60,000 nucleotides of DNA from Strigamia acuminata (lineage: Eukaryota; Arthropoda; Chilopoda; Geophilomorpha; Linotaeniidae), in NCBI GenBank assembly GCA_949358305.1, contig OX442314.1, positions 40,186,581-40,246,580 of the forward strand, given 5' to 3'. Both the position numbers and the translations under genes were made by a program. Below are positions 51,433-60,000 of this stretch, one piece after another. The notes under the pieces were generated by a model that was not told the origin of the DNA, ran no database searches, and worked only from the letters and a program-made list of their open reading frames with translations. The first letter of the stretch is position 1, and each line of letters opens with the position of its first letter.

Positions 51433-52695
51433 TCATTCGCCTCGCCATCCTCCGTCTCGTTCATTCGCCTCGACTCTGGTGGTGTCCGATGCCGCTGACC
51501 GCTCTGCCGCCTCTATCCCGGGTCCCTCCGTCATCCTTGGCACCAACTGGTTACTATTGCGCCGAATGGTCCCCCGCGGTGTCTCTACAAGGTACGACCT
51601 CGGAGTCCCGGCAGGTCCCACCACTGCTCCCGACACCTTCTCGTTCGTAATCCAAACTTCCTCGCCATCGACCAACTCGCGCCGCTGGACCACTCGGTGC
51701 CGCCTGTTGTAATCCGCGCACTGTTGACTCTTCGCCTCCTCTTGTTTCTTTCGGAACTCGCGATGATTCGGAATCCTTGGCTGCAGCGCTGTCTGGAGCA
51801 CCGGAATGCCCGTCCTCAAGCGCCGCGACATTAGCAACTGTGCCGGACTATACCCACTTGGTCCCGGTGTATTTCGATATTGGAGCAATGCCTTATATGG
51901 ATTCTCGTTCTTGGCCAACATCTGCTTGACCGTGGCAACGAATCTTTCGGCTTCCCCGTTACTTTGGTGGTAATGCGGACTACTCGTAACAAGGCGGAAG
52001 TCGTTCTCGGTCGCGTACCGCACGAATTCGGCCGCCATAAATTGCGTCCCCGAGTCGCTCACCATTTCCTCGGGATACCCGTGCCGCGCGAAAATCGACT
52101 CCATCCTACTGATCACTGCCGCCGATGTAATGCGATCCAAGCGTTCTAATTCCACGAAATGAGAGTAGTAGTCGACAACAAGCAGGTAACTACCGCCCCG
52201 CCAAAAAAAAATATCAGTTCCCACCTTCTGCCAAGGCAGCAAAGGCGTCGCCGTCGCGATCATCGGCTCCCGCAGCGGCACCCGAAACTGCTGACACGTC
52301 CTACAGTCGCCGACCAACTGTGCCAACTGCTGGCTCAGGCCAGGCCACCACACTGACTGCCGGGCCCTTGCCCTGCAGTGACCAATCCCCTGATGGCCTT
52401 CATGCAATTTAGCCAAAATCTCCCTTCTTAAGCCGGCCGGCACGAAAATACGGTCATTCTTCAGGATCAACCCCCTCCACGCTGTCAGATAACCCCGATC
52501 CTTCCAAAATACTCCCATCGACAGGGGCAAATGATGCTTCTCTGGCCAGCCTTCCTTGATGTATCCCATCAAAAGTCTACCCTCTTCATCCTCGGCGGTT
52601 CGCTTCCGGATCTGATCCAACCTTGCGCTCGACGCCGGAAACCCACTCGCTACGCTATCCACCTGGAACTCTGCTTCCCGTACAAGCTCTCCCAT
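51433..52695 (-). pseudogene. Truncated second copy of Gypsy-2 pol (integrase part)
   Basis: 420 codons match the last part of Gypsy-2 pol from MGELVREAEF through the integrase (same HHCC and DDE residues) with only a few substitutions (e.g. YLVE for YFVE). A 2-bp deletion near 51457 shifts the frame and replaces the native C-terminus. The left end is cut at 52695 exactly where the duplicated Copia-1 piece begins. Confidence 0.92.
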
Positions 52696-52780
52696 TGTGA
52701 AATGCGCAATGGTTCATAAATTTGCGACGCTTGATGCGTTTGGTCCAAATCTGGTCCTGTCCACGGTTCCTGTGGACCTC
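52696..52780 (-). repeat. 85-bp duplicated piece of Copia-1, right copy
   Basis: Pair of 39471-39555. Copia-1 reads continuously through this copy into 52781. Confidence 0.92.
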
Positions 52781-55364
52781 GATAATGATTTGAGCGTTTA
52801 TAGGACTGCCGTTCATCTATTTTGACGTGAATGGACTCGATAACCTTGTTATCTGTTGGATTCCAGACGCGATAACCTCGCGTTGTCGTGGCGTATCCGA
52901 CTAAATAGCCCTCCCAAGCTCGTGGATCCAATTTGTCCCTGCCGGGCGCTGTATGATGAACCCAGCACTTGGAGCCTAACTTGCGCAGGTGTCTGAGCGA
53001 AAGGGCACGTCGTCGCCACAGGATATAGGGCACCTCATTTTTGAGACGAGAATGAGGACACCGGTTCTTTATGTACGAGAAAGTCACTGCGAATTCCGCC
53101 CAAAGTTCGTTTGGAAGTCCAGTTTCATCTAGTATGGCACGCGTGTAATCCGCCATGGTGCGGTTTATTCGCTCTGCTGTGCCATTCATAGCGGGGCTAT
53201 GTGGATTGGTCCTTTGGGCCTGAATTCCGGTCTCTTTTAAATAGCGGTCAAATTCGTTTGATAAGAATTCTCCTCCTCGGTCTGTTCGGATGGCCTTGAC
53301 TCGTTTGCCCGTCACTCGTTCAATTCGTGTGACATAGTCCTTAAAGAGTCCAAACACTTGGGATTTTTGGGCCATCGGAAATATCCAGGCATAGCGCGTG
53401 GCGTCATCGATAATCGTTAACACATAACGCGCGCCTCCGTAGGAAGTCGTTCTTGAAGCTCCCCACACGTCCATGTGTAGGAGATCTAGGGCTTTAGTTG
53501 AAAAGGGGTGCGCATCCGGCTTGTGAGAAATGCGCGTTGATTTCGCAATTCGACAATGATTACACGATAGTTCTTTGTTCACTTCTGCCGGTGTAACTCC
53601 GTAAAGTTGGTCATTTCCGGCCAAAAGTTTCATCGCATTGGTATGAAGGTGACCCAATCTGCTGTGCCATATCCCTGTCGCATCCTTTTTAACCGATGGT
53701 GCTGCAACCTTCTTTGCGTTGGTTGGCTTTGAATTCGGTTTTGAATTTGAATTCGGTTGGGAGATCGGTGGGTTTGCCTTTAATGTCTTGGCAAAGGATG
53801 GGACTTGAGGTAACGGATTGGTGGGAGTAGGTACAGGAAGTGTCTTGGACTGGGTTACTTTAATTGGTGCAGGTGGAGGAATTTCATTCGGCAAAGGAGG
53901 GAATTCGAGCCGAAAATCCGTAAACAGTTCCGGGTCCTTCGACTTTTTCTTTGCCTTTGGATATTGAATGTAGTCCTCTTCTGCCGTGACTAATGTTCGG
54001 GCTGGAGCGGTCGTCTGTATAACTGGCGCATTAACTGTTGATATGACCGTTGAGGGTGTACATAAGCCGTCGACGTAATACAGACCGCCCTTTTCTTTGG
54101 CTCGAAGCATTGGATGATTGATATCAGATTTGTAGACATGGACTCCTCCATCCCAAATATGGATATGATGTTTGGCTTTGTCCATTTTTGATACGGAGAT
54201 CAAATTCGCCTCAAATTTTGGCGCAAACAGCACATCTTGGAGATTCGCGACACATTCTACATTGTTGATCATTGTGACAATCTGGACTTTGCCCTTTCCA
54301 AGAACTTTGGAATGTCCTTGACCTAATGCTATGTTAAAGGGCACAACTTTAACAAAGTCCTGAAACCAAGCCTGGACGTGGCACACATGATCCGTTGCCC
54401 CACAATCCACTATCCATTCATGTGATTGCATGAAGTGAATTGTGGGCATTGGTTGAGGCGCACTGGCGAAAAAGTTCGTTTCCCGTCTTGCGCTGGAATT
54501 CCCCCTTGGCCTCGAATCATCACGGTTTGAGTTCTTGTTGCGTTTGCGGCTAGAACTTCTTGGCTTCCTTTGAAGTGAAGCTGTCGGCTGATTTTTGTCA
54601 TCTCGGCGCGGCGGTAATGGACATTTATTTGCGTAATGGCCAAATTCCTGGCAATTAAAACACTGCACCGAAGATAACGGTCGAGAGGGACGAGAACGAT
54701 TTCTCCCACGTTGCTGTTTTTCACCAGCATAGGCACGTGGAGATTTAGAATTGTCTATGTCGCGCGAATCCATAGCTTTGAGTCGCATATGTTCCGCGAG
54801 CAATTGTTCAGACACTTTCTTTGGTGTAAATTCTCCTTTGGGCAAGTGATATGTCGTGAATGAAATCTGTGAATATTCACGAGGCAATAAGTCCAAGTAT
54901 TGGTAAGCGTGGTGATCAGACGAAGTTATCTCTCCGATATCCTTCATTTGGCGGACATGATAGTCAACGCGTCCTAAGAAGTCGGCCATATCTTCGCCCT
55001 GCTCTAGGCGCAAATTCAAAAATTCTCGGCGCATGGCTGCCTGTCGCGCACGAGATGATGGCGCATAAATGTTGGCTAAAATGTCCCATGCTTCCTTCGG
55101 GGTTTTACAATCATCTAGCGCAGACTTCTTCGCCTCGCTTACAGAACAGTATATTAAGCCTAATGCCTTGGCTTTACGACGCTTGTACTTCTTTTTCTCT
55201 TTGTCCCCAGCTGTTTTAAGGAAATCTTCCTCCTCTTCTTCCGTTACGTGTTCCCACAATTCCTCGCTTCGGAGTACCATGCGCATTGAGCACTGCCAAA
55301 GTTCGTAGTTTCCTACGCTAAGGATGGGAAGACGTCCTGGATTTCCGTCTGCGGACTTCGACAT
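52696..55364 (-). pseudogene. Copia-1 gag-pol, 5' half (gag, protease, integrase)
   Basis: ATG 55364 opens about 890 codons without a stop. It has gag (WQCSMRMVLRSEELWEHV; CCHC CFNCQEFGHYANKC), protease (WIVDCGATDHVCH), pre-integrase (HSRLGHLHTNAMKLL), integrase (LLHMDVWGASRTTS, IRTDRGGEFLSNEF, NGTAERINR) and the linker up to YEPLRISQ. It is then broken by the Gypsy-2 block; the rest lies at 37339-39555. It is closely related to Copia-2 but distinct. Confidence 0.92.
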
Positions 55365-56209
55365 GACGTGGAGTTACGAAACAACCCGTAGCAAAACACA
55401 CTGGATGGAGAATGGTACAATTGGAGCACTTGACGGTCTCGGTGCACAATATCGCATAGCACTACACAAATACGGCGCACTAATCGGAGCACTGTCAAAG
55501 TGGATATCAATCGAATTGGGCGACCACTTCTGAAGTGGCCAAATAACCCTAGCCAGCCAACACACAGGGGTCCGTTCGCCTGCCTGGAGGCGCGGGAGTA
55601 CCTGTTGGCCACGGTAAGCACTGGCTAGGAATGAGTTAATGCGGTAGTTCCGACTGGAACAGAAGAGCAAAAACTATTCTAAAAGACCCACAAAAACTTA
55701 ATACGACCTTAAATACTAACAAGCTAATTACGACAACTGAAAGGCAAGTATTAATTAGTGTGATGAGACGTTGCGCCAATCTAGAGATGAAAATGGCGTA
55801 GTTGCGCATTTAAATGCGAAAATCGTCGAAAATCGTCGTTTCTTCGAGAAAAATCGTCGATACAACGACCGTACACGGTGTACTAAGTCGGGAATTAGTC
55901 CAAATCGTCGTTCACGCTGTGTAAAACGGGTTTCCAACGTTGATTCTCGTTGGAAAACAGCGAAAATCTGAAAATAAATTGAAATTCGTCTCGAAAATTG
56001 CGAAACCCGCAGAAATTCGGACGAAATTAAATGAAAAATCGTAGAGTTGGTCGTGCAGACTACGTGAGAACGTCGGCGTGTCGTCTCGAACGTTCTAGAG
56101 ACGAAAATCGTCGCGGAAATCGGCGCAATCTGCAAATAGAAAATTTATCGCAAATTCGCGAATTTCGCGAAAATGGCGATAAAAATTAGCGGTTTCGGCG
56201 TGCTGCAAG
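55365..56209 (-). other. Copia-1 5' leader
   Basis: About 870 bp between LTR/PBS and ATG. No coding motif. Rich in CGAAAATCG-like words, as in the Copia-2 leader. Confidence 0.6.
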
Positions 56210-56217
56210 GATAGCAA

Positions 56218-56233
56218 CCATCCTCTGCTACCA
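56218..56233 (-). promoter_or_regulatory. Primer-binding site of Copia-1 (initiator tRNA-Met)
   Basis: TGGTAGCAGAGGATGG on the element strand, the same iMet complement as in Copia-2, two bases after the LTR. Confidence 0.85.
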
Positions 56234-56235
56234 CT

Positions 56236-56706
56236 TGTAGCAGAGGAGTGCGCTCACAGTATGAAATACTGTGTGTGGAAGCGAGTTTAAATGCCGAAAC
56301 ACGGCTAATATGAGCGCAATGACGTGCGCGCACCTCCAGCGCTTGAAAATGGTGGAAAATAAAGTCACTGCACTCTAAAATGCTCATAAGTGACAAACAA
56401 AATGTAAAAATAAACTAAATGTTTAATTAAAACGAAAATGCTTACATAATTTGGTCCATTTAGGTGGAGAAAATACATGAGTGCTTGCTGGCATGCAAGC
56501 GGCCATTGTGATTGAGAAAAACATACATGCACACCATCTGGTGTTGATAATAAGTAATACAAATGTAAACAGTATAGAGGCAGCATTATGCCCAATGTTA
56601 AATAATGAAATAAATCCTAATAAATACACTAGGCTGCATAATGCAGTAATACATTAAGAAATGCGCAAAACAAGTACGGAGGACTGTTTGGCATCGATAA
56701 CCAACA
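56236..56706 (-). repeat. Copia-1 LTR (5' in element sense)
   Basis: 471 bp, one visible difference from 36660-37130. Confidence 0.92.
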
Positions 56707-56711
56707 AAAGC

Positions 56712-59280
56712 GACTGGACATGCGCCAACTTCAGGTGCGCAAGCTCCACCTCCAACTGGCGCAGCTACTACTCCGACGTCGGTACCTCCGCCTACTTTAT
56801 CTCCAGTTGCGCCGACACCAGTTGTGCAACCAACTGCAACGCCAAATGTGCCTGTTCCAGTTGCGCAACCAACTTCACAAGTAAAAACTCCTAATTTATC
56901 ACCAGTTCGTGTTTCAGTGCCTTTGCGGACTCGTAGACAGCGCTCTTTAATTCCAATTTTGATAAAGAAACGAGGAAGACCACGCAAAATTAATATTGTG
57001 CCAATTTTATCTCCTCGTGCTAAACGCGCAATAGCAACACGAACTCGAGCTAGATTAAAGGATCCATCTTTAATTCCTAAAACACCACCATGGCTACCAC
57101 CCAGGTATGCAGGAACTATTAAAAAATGGACATTTCCAAAGTTATTGAAATCACAGCAAGTAGGAAAGTTGAAGGCGGTGAAACATAAATCCACTATCCC
57201 TTCACATGTGGTGAAACCCAAATCTAAACCTGTTTTGATTCCGCCACACTTACCTATTCCTACACCTCCTACAACTCCAATATCCACTCCTATTCCTAGT
57301 TCCATTCCACCTCCGGTACTTATTCCAACTAAAATTCCTGCGCCAATAAATCCATCTAGCTTCAGAAAAAGGACTGCTTCGGCGCCTTCACAATTGCCGA
57401 CGCCTGGAACTTTGGTGGACAGAATACGACGAAATTTCCGTCGAATAACTGGAGTCCCTGCACCAATAATTCAACCCGGTAGCCATCGAAGGCCTATTCC
57501 TAAACCTTCTCCTGAAATTCCAAATTTACCAACTCCTTCCCCAACACCCTCAATTCCTATCACTGATTTTCCTGTTATTTCTCCGCGTCAACCTTCTGAA
57601 CCAGTGATGTATGACGATGCGGCGGGACCATCAGGACAGCAGAGGCCAGAGGGATATACTTCAGACCCGGATTCTGATTCCACATCGTCTGAGGACAGTT
57701 TTGGACCTATTCGTGACATGTCGCCGCCGACAAGAAGTTATTATGCGCCTCCAACATCAGCGCAAAGGACTCCATCGAGATTGCGTCCACGACGGGAAAG
57801 GACAGTAGTTGAGGGTACAAGAACTGAAGCAGAGAAGCAAGCCGAACTGGAGCACGATCCTCCAATCGAACATCCTCCGTTCGAGCTGTTGCCTACTGCT
57901 GCTGAAATCATCGCTGCGCAAAGACAGGACCCCTGGTCGCGTGAGTTGATATTTTATTTAACTGCCCAAATGTTACCACTTGATCCAGATGAGGCTGCTA
58001 AAATTGTGGCTGACGCGCAAGATTTCGGCATGTATAAAGAGATGTTATGTCGTTTCCCTCCTGTCCATATTAATGAAATTAGAAAGAGGCGCCAAATATA
58101 TCTCCCATTTGAGCTTAGAGAAAGATATTTCCGCGCAATGCACTATCCTCCCGTAGTTGGACATATGGGGCAAGAACGAACACTCCATCGCATTAAATCG
58201 CGCGTATTTTGGCCAAAGATGCGCGAGGATATCAGAACATGGATCCAGGTATGCGAAGCGTGTCAAAGAGCTAAACCCCTTAACAGACTCCCATATGGAA
58301 AAATGATAATGTCCAGATCGCGCCATCTTTTCTCTGCCATTTACATCGACTATTACGGCAAGAAACCTCGATCCACAGAAGGACATTGCTATGCCTTTGT
58401 GATGGTCGACTCTGCTAGCCGATGGTTAGACGTACGCTTAACTGAAAATTCGAATATAGCGACTACGGTCAAACAAATTCAGAAATTCTGTAAAAGATGG
58501 GGTTTTCCCAAGATAATTATCAGCGATAATGCGCCTGCTTTTCGCTCACCAGAATTTCGTAGCCAAATCCAGCAACTTGGCGCAATAAATAGATATACCG
58601 CCGCATACCACCCGCAAGGTAATATTGCGGAAAGACTCAACCAATCTTTAAAGAACTGTATATTAGCATATATTGACGATGACCATACGCGATGGGATGT
58701 CAATATTGGCTATTTCGTGCTCGCAATTAATTCGGCATATCAAATTTCTTTAAAGTATTCACCCTTTAAAATGGTAATAGGCCAGGAAGCTCGATTCCCA
58801 GGCGACCTGGATAGCGACACGGATGACGGAGAACCGTTACCGCCCGTTGAAGCTGAGAATTTGCACGAACATATGCGTAGAATGCGAGAAAGCGCGATTA
58901 ACAACTTGCGCGAGTCCCAAATTCGACACAAAAAGTGGTTCGATTTAAAACGGCGCCCCCATGACTTCCGTCCTGGCGACTGGGTAACTTTGCGCAATCG
59001 GCAACCTTCATCTGCCGATAAACAATTCGCAGCAGGTTTACGCCAGCGTACTGAAGGTGTATATATTATACATAGATTGGTGGGCCCCAATACAGTAATC
59101 CTAATGGATGAAAACGGTCAAAAAACCCAGCCCTACAATGTAGTGGAATTGCGACATTGGTTTTTTGCCGAGGCCAATTTTTTAACTTTACAAGACGTTG
59201 AAATTATTGATAAACATGTTGAAATTTTTACTGTCAACACTTTAGATATTTTTTCTACCTATTTTCTTTCATTTAAGTAA
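56712..59280 (+). pseudogene. Gypsy-1 pol, 3' half: Pro-rich spacer with AT-hook, then integrase
   Basis: This resumes the frame broken at 36659 and stays open to TAA 59278-59280. The first ~370 residues are Pro/Thr/Val/Ser-rich with internal repeats (PTPTPP-like) and one AT-hook-like motif KKRGRPRK (56965-56988). Integrase follows: zinc region (MHYPPVVGHMGQERTLH...CEACQRA), core Asp in YIDYYGKK, ISDNAPAF and GNIAERLNQ. A chromodomain-like or GPY-type C-terminus (DWVTLRNRQP, GVYIIHRLVGPNTVIL) closes it. In most Gypsy elements RNase H runs almost directly into the integrase zinc region, so the long spacer is unusual. The protein is not expressed as one piece because of the upstream lesions and the Copia-1 insertion. 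Confidence 0.88.
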
Positions 59281-60000
59281 TTTTCTTTTATTTTCTAAAA
59301 CTAAACTAAAAAAAAAAAAAAAAAAACAAAAAAAAAAAAACCCAAGTGTAATCCGGTGTAAATCTATCTTTACTACCTATTTTGTTTAAAAAAAACTATT
59401 TTTTCTTTTATTTTAAATTTATTCATCTCAATTTTTATGTTTTATGTTATTTTATGTTTTCTTCATATTTTATATTTAATATTTTGTGTTATGTGTTTCA
59501 TGTTTACATTCACTCGCGACTGGAAATTGACTAAGTCCATTTCAATCAGGGACTATGTCCGTCACCAGAGTGCGCGATGCCAATTAATCTCTAACAATAG
59601 CACGTGGTTATTTCCACAGTTCATTTAAATTATTCAATCAATATAATTTATGCGCACTTTATTTAAATTAATATTTTGTGTTCTGAATTATTACTTGTTT
59701 GTCTCACCATCCTTATTTAATCACTTTGAAACGAGAGTTTTGAGCGAAGACAACCTTCGTTAACTTCCGAATTCCAACACTGAATGTCGCTCTTCTATTG
59801 TAATTAGTTAGTGTCTAACCTCGAACCCGACTTTATTACATGTGCGAGTTTTCAATTGTTCATCGAAGCTTCTCGAAGCATTAGTTTACGATAAAGCGCA
59901 TTTTTGATTGGATTATTCACGTGAAAGTTATAAGTGTTCCTGTTGTTCGTTCTGTGCGCGTTCGTGTTGTTTGCGCTTGATAATTGTGAGTATCGTTTGT
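59281..60000 (+). other. 3' region of Gypsy-1, LTR not delimited
   Basis: Two A-runs (about 59308-59340) follow the stop and then AT-rich sequence. A 3' LTR probably lies here or beyond the edge, but its partner is lost in the gap region, so no border can be set. No gene is seen. Confidence 0.4.

Larger units (their letters stand above)
39556..52695 (-). mobile_element. Gypsy-2 block: one full element plus a truncated second pol
   Basis: Two 120-bp LTRs (39556-39675 and 51070-51189, TG...CA, identical by eye) enclose one gag-pol element, which is interrupted by Copia-2. Beyond the right LTR a second copy of the pol 3' end (51190-52695) continues in tandem and is cut at the junction with Copia-1. 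The element layout on the minus strand is therefore pol-part, LTR, gag-pol, LTR. Confidence 0.9.
36660..56706 (-). mobile_element. Copia-1 element, 20 kb with nested insertions
   Basis: It is bounded by 471-bp LTRs (36660-37130 and 56236-56706) that start TGT and end ACA and differ at one position by eye (about 36823 versus 56400). The target duplication is AAAGC (36655-36659 and 56707-56711). It lies on the minus strand inside Gypsy-1 pol. Its own sequence is about 6.8 kb; the rest is Gypsy-2 with Copia-2. Confidence 0.95.

Overview
The window is a repeat-rich piece of an animal genome, most likely an arthropod. It has spliced THAP and MADF genes, a BTB-BACK gene, an SRPK-type kinase, a cullin-5 pseudogene, MITEs, and both Copia and Gypsy LTR retrotransposons. 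No rRNA, tRNA, CRISPR or operon-like structure was seen. A 200-base run of N at 31759-31958 is an assembly gap.

Left part (1-31.7 kb). This is a mosaic of small host genes, decayed paralogues and repeats. 0.9-2.6 kb holds eroded Copia and Gypsy pieces. 2.7-4.2 kb holds a tentative spliced gene whose intron carries an 818-bp hAT-like MITE with a perfect 8-bp target duplication. 4.6-8.3 kb holds relatives of one gene family (Pro-rich region, coiled coil, 24-bp tandem repeat, RING-H2), broken by a 1-nt frameshift, stops and repeat insertions. 8.8-12.8 kb holds MADF-type exons and a partial duplication of them. 13.3-13.9 kb is a 57-bp minisatellite. 15.7 kb is a decayed copy of the BTB-BACK gene that lies intact at 21.8-23.6 kb. 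16.8-17.7 kb is a three-exon THAP gene. 18.1-19.2 kb is a cullin-5 pseudogene with three in-frame stops. Three copies of a gag-only element lie at 19.4, 20.5 and 29.7 kb. 23.98-24.85 kb is a TIR-flanked 31-bp satellite. It is followed by an intronless SRPK-like kinase that has a C-terminal membrane anchor and lacks the catalytic-loop lysine. A small tail-anchored protein (27.1 kb) and a 309-bp MITE (28.4 kb) follow.

Right part (32-60 kb). This is a four-level nest of LTR retrotransposons. Gypsy-1 (plus strand, gag and pol, 5' end in the gap, 3' end near or beyond the window edge) is split by Copia-1 (36660-56706, 471-bp LTRs, TSD AAAGC). Copia-1 is split by Gypsy-2 (39556-52695, 120-bp LTRs plus a truncated extra pol copy). 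Gypsy-2 is split by Copia-2 (42967-50070, 546-bp LTRs, TSD AAAAC). Copia-2 has LTRs that look identical and an uninterrupted 1636-codon gag-pol with all catalytic motifs, so it is the youngest element and may still be active. Gypsy-1 is dead: it has stops in gag and RT and YIDE instead of YxDD. Its pol carries a long Pro/Thr-rich stretch with an AT-hook motif between RNase H and integrase, which is unusual.

Family names come from motifs read by eye. No database search was possible. Exon models rest on GT/AG sites and phase only.
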